NCBI GenBank assembly: GCA_031769625.1
Contig: JAUIMM010000646.1
Span: 2,527,001-2,591,000, forward strand
Direction: 5' to 3'
DNA length: 64,000 nt
From: Taudactylus pleione
Taxonomy: Eukaryota; Chordata; Amphibia; Anura; Myobatrachidae
Shown: piece after piece, positions 53,321 through 64,000 of the stretch
Numbering within the stretch: the first letter of the stretch is position 1
How the letters are laid out: each line of letters starts with the position of its first letter
Notes under the pieces: generated by a model
What the model saw: only the letters and a program-made list of their open reading frames with translations
What the model was told of the DNA's origin: nothing
Databases searched by the model: none
Made by a program: the position numbers and the translations under genes

Positions 53321-54509
53321 TATTAGACATTCTTCTCCAGCTCAGGAGGAAAACGCTGTACTATAGTGTACCGAATCACTGTTTCTGTCAGTCAATCATC
53401 GGGCAGTGATACAGAAAATGCATTGGAAATCTGACGCCTGCACTGTGTAGTTTAGGAAAAGTGATACCTGGTGGACAAAAAGTTGTATTACACATTGTGA
53501 CTTTTTTACATTGTTGCGCTATGTTCCGTTACAAAACCTTCTGTGTAGTGCGCCTCAAGGCGTATTGTGTGGCGCGAGATGCATGGCACGCTACGTGGCG
53601 TATGGACAACAAACTAGCTGCACCCATCTGTAGGTTTTTGTTCAATACTAGGCAGGATTGGAATCATAAATAAGTGTATAGGGGTGTCGACCTTTTGTAA
53701 CTGTCTATCTTCATCCATGTCAACCTTTTGTGTGTCAACCTGTCGACCTTTTGTCCTTGTTTATCTATTGACTGTGTCTATCTAGACATTGTCTATCTTT
53801 TTACTGTGGATCTTTGATATCAAACCCATGTATAGGACAGTTTGCATAATTGCATACAACTGTAAGATTAGTGTCAGACTTTTTTGGCAGCACTGAGTTC
53901 AGTAAAAAACATGGTTAAAAGCACTGAAAATATGTTCCCATAGGCACCCTTTAAAATATCAGTGAAGCATGTCACTCCAGTCATTTTCCTCTTTCTGTCT
54001 GCTGGTTGTTGATGCTAAAAGCTGTTTAACCAAGTGGTTCAAAAGCGACTGGAAAATGTCTCTCTTTTAAAATCCATGCTCTCTGACAATTACCTGGCAC
54101 TGAGAGCGTATTCAGTGCTGCTAAACAGAGATTTGTCAAACTTCAGATTCCATTGGAAAACATTATTTAGAGTATATACTGGAACCATCTTCGCTGTGGA
54201 AAAATAGCGCAAAAAAATAAACTCAGCAATTTTCTGCTGTACAAATCTCCAGCTGAAGAATCGCAATGTCACAGCACGCTCAGGATGGAATTTGGAAAAA
54301 TACTATTATTTTTATTACCATAGCGTCCTCAACAACTGGCCATTTGTCACAGAGTCCATGAATACGATTTGCAGCTAGTCATGCTTTGCACTTTTAAAGT
54401 AGCATTAAAGTTTTTGAATCTTTACTGCTTAGTCCGTTTTTCACTATATAAGCTCGTCACATTCCAACATCCATAAATAAACTATATATTGATTTTTTTT
54501 TAAGACTTT
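53321..54509. other. Unannotated stretch with short GTCGACCTTTTG repeats
   Basis: Between 53680 and 53830 the words GTCGACCTTTTGT and CTGTCTATC recur irregularly. No gene seen. Confidence 0.5.
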
Positions 54510-55242
54510 GGGCCATATTCAATTAGCCTGCGATGCGAAAAGTCTTTGTAAAAAAACGGGGATACGTTTTCACCACTATTTAGGTGGTGAAAAAAAGTGC
54601 AGAATTGGGGAACTGGGGTGCAGAAAAAAAATTAGCCTGCAACCTTGAGAATGCCCCCTTAGTGTAATCTGTGTCAAAAAATAAAAATTCCTCAGGACAC
54701 CCCAAAAAATGTACTTTAATTTTAGGGGTGAAAAAAAAATGTTGGAGATCAAACTTAAAAACTAGCAAAATATCCTCAGGTGGGGTCCCCATGTATGCGG
54801 CAGGTGTTTTCTAGAATGCGGGTGGTTGCGGCAGGTGCATTTAAGGACTTAAAAATATGCTTGCACCCATTTTCATGTACTCCGAATTTGATGGGTACAG
54901 TTATGTAAAAAAAAAAATAGATAAATGCTATTCTTCACCCCTTCTTCACAGGCGCATTTATGCATCTTCTGCGGCTATTTAAAAACCCCAATTACCTTCA
55001 GCAGGCCAAATCGGGGGTACCCTTAGTGATCCCACATATCAGACCATCTTTAGGGGGTGCCAGGATGATTTCCCAAAAATTTACAGGACTTTTCCATACT
55101 TACATTTCCGCCGGGTCCCGTTTTCGCCGGATCCAAATTGAATACGGGGATAAGCGGGCACGCATCCGATACTTTATCCCTAAACCTCTGATGATGGCGA
55201 AAAGTCCGAGCTCGGACTTTTTCGTCTAATTGAATATGGCCC
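54510..55242. mobile_element. MITE family with GGCCATATTCAATTAG ends, copy 2
   Basis: GGGCCATATTCAATTAGCC on the left is matched by CTAATTGAATATGGCCC on the right. CGAAAAAGTC/GACTTTTTCG lies inside. No transposase. Confidence 0.82.
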
Positions 55243-55666
55243 TTTGTGTTTTCAGAAAATACCATCAATCTTACTTCAGGGCCATAACTAGCTATGGGCG
55301 ACCGTTGCCAGGTGCAGAGGCCCAACGGCACCCTGCAGCCAGGATTGCTACTGCAGCAACCAAGGGGCATCCTGTGGACTCCACCTATGGGAACCCTGCA
55401 CACTATATGCAGCCGATTGTAAGGATGCCCAGTCAGAGCTGCACTTACCAGATCTGCCGGTAATGCCCTTTTTTGCCCAAGGTCATGACGTCATTCGCTC
55501 GGTGTGTGGGGCCGGCACTGGGTGCTTATGTGCCCAGTTACAGCCCTGGCATATCCTAGCTTTATCTAATAGGTCAGGTAAAGTCTATTCAAAATACATC
55601 TTTAAAGAAAGTGAACCAAAAGTAAATGTGATCTTCTTTATTTATAAACACCACAAATAAATACTA

Positions 55667-56479
55667 GGGCCCGTATTCAATTAGAGTCGAAAAGTCGGAA
55701 AAGTTTTGCCTGTCCGACTTTCCACCTTCTTCATCTGTTTCAGAGGCAGAAACTTTAGGCGGTGAATGCGGAACAGGCGGAAAGTACTGTCAGAAGTGGG
55801 GAAATCAGTCTGTACCCCATAAAAAGATGCACTAACATAGGGAACCAATGTAGATGTGTAATAATAGCCCTAATAAAAGTGTTTGGGGTACTTAAGTAGT
55901 TTCAATAGCTTCTTATTAGCGTCTTTGCAAAAGTGGTGAAGAATGGCATAAAGCAGTATCTTTTGGTGAAAATAAGTAGTTTAGTCAAATTTGGGTACTT
56001 GAAAATGGGTGCTAGCATATTTTTATGTCTGTAAACTGATCTTTTAAAAAAAAGTGAAAAACCACCTTCATACATGCACCTGCAATCCCAAAAACACTTG
56101 GCCCCTCCTTACAGCATCCCAAGAAGTCTATTTCATTAGTTTTTATAGTTGTCCCCCCACTTTTTACTTTTTCGCCCCCAAAATAAAAGTACTTTTTTTG
56201 GGGTGTTCTGAGGTAATTTTTTTATTTTTTTGCCTTTTTGTTCCTTTGGGGGGCTGTCCCAAGGGTTCAGACTCATTTCCCCCCAAAATAACGATTTTGC
56301 ACTTTTTTACCTGCTATTCATAGGAGATACTTTTCCGCCTATTATAATGCATTGACTTTCCGCTTAGGCAAAATCGTCCTGGAATTAAATATTGAGTCAC
56401 TTTGAAAACAGGCAGAAAGTCCGAATCCGCGGAAACTTTTATCCAAATGGCACTTTTCGCCTCTAATTGAATCCGGCCC
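55667..56479. mobile_element. MITE family with GGGCCCGTATTCAATTAG ends, copy 3
   Basis: Right end CTCTAATTGAATCCGGCCC. The interior matches copy 1 at 24391 (AGTACTGTCAGAA, AGATGCACTAACAT, CTGCAATCCCAAAAACACTT). Three copies in one window suggest high abundance. Confidence 0.82.
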
Positions 56480-56655
56480 TTAGTGGGTCTTGCTTCAGCA
56501 TTAATCCATGTTTCCAAAATAGCAAAACTCATGATTGTATGTATAGGATTTCACCCAAATATATGCACTTGAAAATAATAATGTATTTTTCCTTTTGTTT
56601 TTGCCGTCTCGAGTTAAGCGTTTATGAATAGGAATAAAATGGTACCACAATAAAG

Positions 56656-57070
56656 TAGAGATGAGCGGGTCTAGTTCTCAGAGAACTGGACCCACCCGAA
56701 CTTACGGATCCGAGGTGAGGACCGAGCTATGCTCGGGTTTTCCCATGTGACTCGGATCTCAAAACAAGGAAAAACATCATCCTCCCACTGTTGGATTCTT
56801 GCGGGTTTTGGATTCTATAAAGGTCCCGGTGATCGGCGCCATTTTCACTCCGGGTGTGGATGGTGAACTGAACAAACGTGTTGCTGTCACTGTCTGTGTC
56901 AGTGTGTTGACCAACAGGGGCAGGGCCACAATCGCCGGTGATTACAGCAATGTAATGCAATGCCTGGAGCATCCTGAGGATGCTGCGGGGAGCTGTAAGG
57001 TCAGCGGTGTGACTGTCTGAAGCTTCCTAAGGATGCTCCAGGCGGCATTGCTGCATAGATTCTAGGCACC
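56656..57070. repeat. Repeat with AGAGATGAGCGGG terminus
   Basis: Starts TAGAGATGAGCGGGTC and contains hairpin GTTCTCAGAGAAC. Related at its end to 9712, 52536 (inverse) and 63165. Right limit undefined. Confidence 0.5.
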
Positions 57071-57603
57071 CTGCTAGCCAGATGAGGCTAGCAGAATAAA
57101 GCTCCGAGAGCCTGACCAAATGATTCCGGGGGCCTTATAAGATCCCCGGGCCTGAGGTTCCCCATCCCTGCCATAAAGGCTCAGCCACGTTGTTGAACAG
57201 AGCCAAAAAATTGCCCGCATGGTGCCTTACTCTAATTTAAATAACCAGATAGACATTCTAAGAATTACTGAGGGGCCCGTTCATCATTCCTTACAGTAGG
57301 TGAAGACATGAATTTTCACCAACTTTTGTAGAAATTAGGTAATGCTGGAGATATCATTAGTACGGGGACCTTCATTCATCAAACTCTGAAAACAGAACGT
57401 TTTTGGAGTTTGACTGAAGGAACCTACTATACAAAAGCCATCTTCAGATGGGGTTTGTTCCTGGATCCCTGCTCCTCCCTGGGATGGAGTACCTCTTTCA
57501 CATACTGTAGGAAGGAGTAGGTGATCGGGAACTAACAGAACCAGGTTGCAAGAAGGAATGTGTTGGCCCTCCAGCCCTGAGCCCCATCCAGCAGTGTGCA
57601 TTT

Positions 57604-57743
57604 GCAAACTCACAGCCTGATTTAGTAGAGTACAGAATTGCAAAGCTGCCTACAAGCCTTGCTAAAATGCACACGCAGAAGGAGGTGTCTGAACGGGTTC
57701 CTGTGCACGTGCAGATTCCTGGCAATCCTGAAGCAGGCCCTCA
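57604..57743. repeat. Short MITE-like fragment
   Basis: AGCCTGATTTAGTAGAG on the left and ATCCTGAAGCAGGCCCT on the right resemble the GGCCTGATTCAG ends of larger MITEs here. Confidence 0.4.
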
Positions 57744-58038
57744 GTTCAAGCATGGACACTAACACTGCCGAATCAAACCCACCAGTGTAAAATTAAGCCA
57801 GTAGCAATTAACCGCGGAATCAGTAGTGTTAGGGAGCAGCTGTCCTGGCACCGAAGCAATTTAATATAGTTTTGGATCTGCTGCCATAACTCACTGTGAG
57901 ACGGGTACTTAAATAGCCGGGTTCTTTAAGGGGATATTGAAGAATAATAATATAATCTTAAAAGGGTAAACAACATACAAACAGACGGCGGTAAAAAAAA
58001 AAGCAAATCCCTCATAGGAAGATTATTACATGGATTTA
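57744..58038. other. Unannotated stretch
   Basis: Nothing recognised. Confidence 0.45.
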
Positions 58039-58590
58039 GGGGGTCATTCAGACCCGCTCGCGAGCGCAGGATGCTCGCAAGCGGGTCGATGTTGCCCCAC
58101 TGCGCATGCGCACGGCGGAGGGAGCTCCGTCGTACGCATGCGCGAGACCCGGATAGCGGTGGGCTCTCTGTCGCTCCGGGTCTCGCACCAAAGGGGGCGT
58201 GCTGTCGATGTTGATTGACAGCACGCCCCCTTTGGTGGATGTACCGGGGGCGTGGCTGCCCAGACGGAGGCGTTCCCATGGGAACGCCTACCGTCTGAAG
58301 CCGGCCCCACTGACATCATTAGTGATGTCAGTGGGAGTGATTTTGGCTCCGATAGAGCCAAAATCACTCCAGGGCTTGCGGCAGCGAGACCCTACCGCAG
58401 GGTCTCCGTCGCAAGCCCGATGGTCGCGATGGTCTTGACCATCGCGAACATCTTCATGGACGCTCACATAAGCTGTGGGTGGTAAACCACAGCTATGCGA
58501 GCGTCCATAAGGCCGCTCCATTTTCAGGGAGGAGGGCCCAGATTCAGAGCGAGCGCTCTGATCAGAGCGTTCGGCTCTGAATCAGGCCCT
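58039..58590. mobile_element. Hairpin-rich MITE, relative of 20383-20900
   Basis: Ends GGGTCATTCAGACCCGC and GGCTCTGAATCAGGCCC are inverted. The interior is a hairpin series: GAGACCCGGA/TCCGGGTCTC, a 20-bp-arm hairpin at 58188-58237 (core GGGGGCGTGCTGTC), AGGCGTTCCCATGGGAACGC, CACTGACATCA/TGATGTCAGTG, AGTGATTTTGGCTC with its complement, and a stem around GGACGCTC. The CTGACATCA..TGATGTCAG and GCTGTGGGTGGTAA words are shared with the 20.4-kb copy. Confidence 0.82.
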
Positions 58591-58674
58591 TAGTTTGCAT
58601 GTTGTGCTCTTGAGAAATGTGTTGCTACAGAATTACTTTTAAATAGTAGATTTAATATTAACATACATTTCTCT

Positions 58675-58975
58675 ACTATTATTATTATTATTATTATTAT
58701 CCTTTATTTATATGGCGCCACAAGTGTTCCGCAGCGCCTTACATAGTACATAGAACTAATAAGTGAACAAGAAACAAGTAACTTACAGTACATTACAGTG
58801 CAGGACAGGGACACAACTTATATACATTGCTGAAATAGTGATTAAAGCACTCACAATAAGCTGCCGGGAGTTGGCGGTCCCGTGTTAGGTGCCCTAATGG
58901 GGAGTAGAGAGTAGAAGAAAATGTAAAGAGAAGCACATGAGGGAAGAGGTCCCTGCTCATGAGAGCTTACATTCT
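58675..58975 (-). mobile_element. SINE/LINE tail with (ATT)n, reverse orientation
   Basis: A run of ATT at 58675-58700 precedes ATTTATATGGCGCCACAAGT and GCAGCGCCTTACA, the reverse of a common vertebrate retroposon tail (GGCGCTATATAAATAA). The far side reads ATGAGAGCTTACATTCT, reverse of GTAAGCTCTCAT. Confidence 0.6.
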
Positions 58976-59035
58976 ACTACAATGATACCGCTTTTGCACC
59001 TAAATCCTGGGCCTGACCGGAGATTTGGAACACGA

Positions 59036-59600
59036 GGCCTGATTCAGACCCAGACACTAAGCCACGGACGCACGCTATGGGCGATTGTCGCCCGTCTGCG
59101 CATGCGTATTCATCGCAGTGCACGCGCACGGACCAGTCATTGCCATCGGGAATCGTGCGCTCTTAACACAAAGTCTGAGCACTACTTTGAGTGACAGATA
59201 GCGCTGTTTGTGGGTGGTAACGGGACGGTGCTTGTGAATGGGGGAGTGGTGCTGTGAACGCAGGCGTATCTGGGTGTCAAAACTGAGTTTTATGGGTATG
59301 CATAATTAGCATGGAGGCGTCATTGTACACGTCACTTGGTTGTATTTCTGCCTGATTGCAGTGCTTGCAGCGGGGTAGTGTCTACCTCAAGCGCTGCGCA
59401 GGTCCGATAGCTCTCGATGGTTCTGATTAATCATACACTTCCTGGAGATGACGTGTGTTAAGAAAGAAAAATGGACGTCTTTTGACCGGCGTGCGCACAC
59501 TCTGCCGTCGTTCTCTAAGGCATAGAGGGCGTCCTTACACCAGACAGTGCGATCGCAGAATTTGCATACCCGGCCCCTTTTGGCAGCGAGAGAGCCACAC
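59036..59600. mobile_element. MITE copy, left end defined
   Basis: GGCCTGATTCAGACCCAGAC start; interior collinear with 44890-45478. The right end is not clear. Confidence 0.6.
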
Positions 59601-59635
59601 AGTTCCAAAACGGGTCAGATCCAGGACAGACCTTT

Positions 59636-59952
59636 TCTACTGCAGCACTGATCAGATTATTCCCGGATCGGCACCGTTCACACTGCACACGAGTGCTTGG
59701 AAATTACATCATTTCCAAGTGCCGGGAAACCCGTCCCCATGCTGTAAACGGGACCCGGGTCGAATGACCTGGGGTACCCGTTTACACTGCCGGGTTTCAA
59801 GGGTTGTTCCCGTGTAAAACCCTGCAAGTTACCTGGGTTGGATTGCCGGGTCACTCGACCCAGGAATCCAACCCTGTCCCCTTTTACACCTAGGAGCAAC
59901 CTGGTTAACCCTGCAATGACCCGAGTTTTAGCTCTGCTGTAAAAGGGGTATT
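59636..59952. repeat. Palindromic repeat with CCCGGGTC/GACCCGGG words
   Basis: Multiple inverted words (GGGACCCGGGTCGAATGACC, ACCCGTTTACACTGCCGGGT, TCCAACCC/GGGTTGGA) suggest a MITE-like element. Ends near CCTTTTCTACTGC and GCTGTAAAAGGGG are tentative. Confidence 0.4.
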
Positions 59953-60927
59953 AGAAACATTTAGGGATTTATTTGTTATCATTTAAATTACACTGGGAGA
60001 TATAATAATACTGTTTTTGTTCCATTTTCTAACATTTAAATCCCACTAACACCTTCTGTGACCAACAGTACAATGTATTAAGCTTCAAAGCTATACCTCA
60101 TTATTTTATTGCTGTGGTAGTAAATACCTTTATTAAATCCTAGATAGATTCCTGGCATAGAGATTTTAAGTTAATGTACAACCCTAGTCTGCAATAAATC
60201 ACAGTGGACCCTGTTAATGATAAAGTTTGGAGTCTCTTCTGCCTGGAGTACTTCTTGCCTCTTGCAGACCTAGTTTTTTCGTCCTTTGATATTCTTATAT
60301 TACCTATGTCACATTTCATTGAGTCTATTAGAACAGCTATTAGAGGATAAATGGCTAAAGCGGCCAAATAATGCAAGGAAGAGGCTTTAAGTAACACAGC
60401 GATATGACGCAGGATAGGGAAACAGTCCCTGTGGATTTCTTATTTAGAAAGAAACATAAAGATGTCTTTAGTGTATCTATGAGCAATAAGCATTCATAAA
60501 GAAACATAACCACCCGGTAATGGGTCCTTATTGTTGGGAAAATGGTGAGTCAGAATTACCCACAATTACTGAAAGCAATAACAAAGGAGAGAACAGCAGG
60601 TTCTGAGCTCTTTGTGATAACGAGTAACTAAAGACAGCTGGATTACTGAATTCCGGTATAACCCACAGATATATGGGGGCATTTCTGCACCCACAGCACA
60701 CACAGGGGGGGGTTCTGACTACCCAGAATTGCATCATTTGGCTCTGCCCCCTCCCGAATTGACCCGCGAATCGCAGCATTTTGCTGCTAGGGGGACATAG
60801 TGCCAATGACATGGTGCCAGCCTGCCAGGTCCATCCTTATCAGGTCTACAACCCGCAGCTGCTGCAAGATGTGTGTGTAAGGTATGTGTGACATATGTGT
60901 GTGTGTGTGTATATATATGTGTGTATG

Positions 60928-60930
<3 letters not shown>
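59953..60930. other. Unannotated stretch
   Basis: No gene recognised. Confidence 0.45.

Positions 60931-60976
<46 letters not shown>
60931..60976. repeat. (TA)n microsatellite after a GT-rich run
   Basis: A GT/AT mixed run from 60885 passes into pure TA. Confidence 0.95.
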
Positions 60977-60979
<3 letters not shown>

Positions 60980-61397
60980 TACATGTTTGTGTGTGGAAAC
61001 CCCCATGTAAAAATCCTGCGTTCAGCAGGGCAGAAATGACCTTTGTGTAATTCCTCTTATACTGTATTTGGTTAGCTTGATTTATAGAATAACTCCTCCC
61101 AGAATACAAAATTTGACTGACCTATGGTACAGCGGTCCGGAGACCCGGTGGTGCCCGTAGAGATGCTGGTGGTGTCCGTAAACATGGGAGGAGTGAGGGC
61201 GTTGCTTGTAAAGTATAGGGCAGGCACACCCAGGGTCTTCAGCTGAGAACTGTGAAGGGACTATTACGAGTAGTGCCAGAAGGGGCATGATGGGGTGTGG
61301 TAAGGTACTGGTAGTACCCAAAAAGCACTGTCCACCTTCCCACCATCTCCTTCTCCACTTTCCCTCATATAACAGTGAATGTTTTAAATTGTATGTA

Positions 61398-62235
61398 GTC
61401 GGCATCCTGTCAGTCGGGATGCCGGCGGTCAGAATAACGACGGCGGAATCCCAACAGCAGTCGGAATCCCTGCTCCAGAATCCCAACAGCTGACATCCTG
61501 ACTGTAAGTATTGGGATTAAGGGAAGGGTTAGGTTTAGGGTTAGGCACTAGGGGGACGGTTAGGGTTAGGCTGCAAGGGGTGGGGGTAGGATTATGCTGC
61601 TGGGGGAGGGTTAGGTTTAGGGTTAGGCACTAGGGGGAGGGTTAGGGTTAGGCTGCAGGGGGTGGGGGTAGGATTATGCTGCGGGGGGAGAGTTAGGTTT
61701 AGGGTTAGGCACTAGGGGGAGGGTTAGGGTTAGGCTGCAGGGGGTGGGGGTAGGATTATGCTGCTGGGGGAGGGTTAGGTTTAGGGTTAGGCACTAGGGG
61801 GAGGGTTAGGGTTAGGCTGCAGGGGGTGGGGGTAGGATTATGCTGCGGGGGGAGGGTTAGGTTTAGGGTTAGGCACTAGGGGGAGGGTTAGGGTTAGGCT
61901 GCAGGGGGTGGGGGTAGGATTATGCTGCGGGGGGAGGGTTAGGTTTAGGGTTAGGCACTAGGGGGAGGGTTAGGGTTAGGCTGCAGGGGGTGAGGGTAGG
62001 ATTATGCTGCTGGGGGAGGGTTAGGTTTCGTGTTAGGCACTAGGGGGAGGGTTATGGTTAGGCTGCAGGGGGTGGGGGTAGGATTATGCTGCTGGGGGAG
62101 GGCTAATCCTCCAGCTGCGGAAAATAAGGATTAGGGTTAAACTGCGAGAAGGGAGGTTTAGGCTGCCGGAAAGGCGAGTTAGGGTTAAGGGGAGGGTTAG
62201 GGTACTTAACTGCATGTGCCGGGATGTAAACCCTG
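61398..62235. mobile_element. MITE-like ends with an 82-bp telomere-like array
   Basis: GGCATCCTGTCAGTCGGGAT and GGCGGTCAGAATAACGACGG precede the array. Units of 82 bp repeat at 61591, 61673, 61755 and so on to about 62105, each with GGGTTAGGTTTAGGGTTAGG, CACTAGGGGGA, GGGTTAGGGTTAGGCTGCAG and GGATTATGCTGC. Strongly G-rich on the plus strand. Confidence 0.85.
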
Positions 62236-63164
62236 ACTGATTCCTATGGATTAGGATTAGGTGTGGTGGGGTCAATACTGTAAGTGATTAGCTACAGCAT
62301 GTGCTGCTTCACAAGACTTAGGGCCCCATTTATCAACGAGACTTAACCCTTTTAGCACTACGTCCTCCTTTCAATATTTAACAAACAGCAGTAATCTAAG
62401 ATAACCACAGCTTGTAACTGCATCACTTACGCCATCTTCAAATGGTGAGATGTGATACGGTCCCCATTGCCAGCAATGGGGCCCTGGCAGCGAAGCCTTC
62501 CAGGTACTGGAAGAGCCCTGCCAGGTGAAAGTGTCATGTGTATGCGCATGACACTGTAACCCGTCACTGGCAGTTGTAGGCTGCCAGCAACAGAGCAGAA
62601 ATCGCCACTGAGGACCTCACTGGAGAGGTAAGTAATAATGAATACTAGTGGCATATTCTATAGTATCACTGCGATACTAAACAAAATATACAACTGGTAT
62701 TTAGTTACTTTCTTAATTGGGACCCTTCAGTAGATGTGACCCTCACAAGTGAGGAAACCATGAGAAGTGCTCACAGACAGAGCAGGAAGTAGGGCTGCAT
62801 AAGGACAAGGATATAAATAGAGCAAGTCAGAGTCAGTCAGAGTCTGTCAGGTAGAGTGACAGTCAGAGTCAGTAACTGTGAGAGTCATTTCTGTAAGGAC
62901 AAGAGAGGCATTGGGACAATCAGCAAAGGTACTGCCCTGTGCTCGCCTATGAGGCTCGCCATGTGTCCTTCGGTAATGGCAGAGTCACTGAAGTCACAGG
63001 TCTGAGATAATCATGAGAGGACTCCTTAGGATTAAGGTATTCATGAAGAGTAATGAACCCTATTATCAGCAAACATTAACCAGGTCATAGTACTTGCCAA
63101 ACCTGAGGACCAGAGAGGGATTAATAGAAGAAGTCAGTGAAGTTTATATCTCTGCTACAATTAA
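62236..63164. other. Unannotated stretch
   Basis: A MITE-like start GGGCCCCATTTATCAACGAG occurs at 62321 without a clear partner. Short AGTCAGAGTC repeats lie at 62825-62890. No gene. Confidence 0.45.
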
Positions 63165-64000
63165 TTAGGGATGTGCGCCGGACCATTTTTGCCGGATTTG
63201 GATTTGGTTCTAATTCGTCGTCCAGCTTCGGATTTGGATTTGGATTTGCCAAACCGCGGTGACTGGCTTTGGATTTGGATTTGGATTTTTGTACAAAAAT
63301 TAACAAAAAAAAGCTAAAATCACATAAATTTACAGTCAATTTAGACCACCTCACAGTTTAAATTATAGTTTTCACCATTATTGGCCAAAGGTTGCAGTGA
63401 GCTGACTGGTTACCAAGCGACAAAGCAGCGTCACAGACACCACAGTTTAAAGCACATCAATGACACATGCAGTCCCCTTAGTAGTGGTGCCCCCTATGCA
63501 GTCCTCTTAGTAGTTGTGCCTCCTATGCAGGGCCCCCAGTAGTAGTATGCCCCCCGTAGCAGGCCCCCAGTAGAAGTGCCCCCATTAGCATGCCCCCCAG
63601 TAGCAGTGTCCCCCAGTAGTATGCCCCCCATTAGCAGTGCCCCAGTAGTATGATCCCCAGTAGCAGTGCCCCCCAGTAGTATGCCCCCCAGTAGCAGTGC
63701 CCCCATTAGGATGCCCCCAGTAGTATGCCCCCCAGTAGCAGTGCCCCCATTAGCATTCCCCCAGTAGTATGCCCCCCAGTAGCAGTGCCTCCATTAGCAT
63801 GCCCCCAGTAGCGCCCCCTTAAAAACACACAAAGAAAAAAAGAAAAAAAAAAAACTTACCTGAATCCCCGCTCCTGCCGCCGTCCGTCCCGCTCTGCTGC
63901 TCTATTACGCGCAGAGGGAGCCAGAAGACGGAGCTCCCTCCGTGCAGCAGCCAATGAGAGTCTGCCTGACTCTCATTGGCCGCTATTACAAACACACAGC
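63165..64000. mobile_element. Second copy of the CCCCAGTAGTA/hairpin element, cut by the window end
   Basis: Starts AGGGATGTGCGCCGGACC, then GATTTGGATTTGG words, a CCCCCAGTAGCAGTGCC array (63490-63820), ACTTACCTGAATCCCCGCTC, and the hairpin CAGCAGCCAATGAGAGTC (63946 onward). It shows the left end that the copy at 51744 lacks. Confidence 0.72.

Noticed and set aside
61500..62105. True interstitial telomere
   Set aside because: TTAGGG words occur within an 82-bp unit, not as a pure hexamer array.

Overview
The window looks like intergenic DNA from a large, repeat-rich vertebrate genome, most likely a frog or toad (anuran amphibian). That is an inference from the mix of repeats: a Penelope-like retroelement, a Tc1 transposon with ~220-bp inverted ends, a chromodomain-bearing Ty3/gypsy (sushi-ichi-like) retrotransposon, a gamma/epsilon-like endogenous retrovirus, hAT elements, many hairpin-rich MITEs, V-SINE-like pieces and long minisatellites. 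I found no host protein-coding gene and no convincing cellular tRNA, rRNA or miRNA gene. Every coding region I can support belongs to a mobile element.

Layout. 0.3-3.5 kb: a decayed Penelope-like element (+) whose GIY-YIG endonuclease is split by a later insertion. 3.7-5.4 kb: a Tc1 transposon inside a TA microsatellite, transposase broken by one frameshift. 6.6-7.1 kb: a 430-bp palindrome. 7.6-11.2 kb: a MITE, a C-rich minisatellite and a SINE. 11.56-18.02 kb: a complete Ty3/gypsy element on the minus strand, with LTRs, a 5-bp target duplication, intact gag, a -1 frameshift site and a three-lesion pol, inserted in a telomere-like minisatellite. 19-20.9 kb: a tandemly duplicated, ribozyme-like retroelement end and a MITE. 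21.4-22.9 kb: a second gypsy remnant (+). 24.4-27.9 kb: MITEs and anonymous sequence. 28.5-40.0 kb: a hAT-type insertion with 8-bp target duplication that encloses a 10.5-kb endogenous retrovirus (minus strand; LTR, gag, pro-pol, env, LTR). 42.1-44.4 kb: another hAT-type element filled by a 1.6-kb, 48-bp-unit minisatellite. 44.5-64 kb: MITE families, minisatellites, a chain-of-hairpins element in two copies, SINE pieces and a second telomere-like array.

How the parts relate. The elements are nested, so relative ages can be read: a TA tract inside a hAT element received the retrovirus, a telomere-like minisatellite received the gypsy element, and the Penelope endonuclease was split by a foldback insertion. 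Two retroelements retain recognisable expression logic: a G GGA AAC slippery heptamer at the gypsy gag/pro overlap, and a same-frame UAG between gag and pro-pol in the retrovirus. A recurring motif (CTGANGA, short stem, GAAACG) resembling the core of hammerhead ribozymes appears in clear form at four places and in degenerate form at three more, mostly in sequence that looks like Penelope-type 3' ends.

Limits: all family assignments were made by reading motifs. Consensus matching, exact ends and divergence values need alignment.
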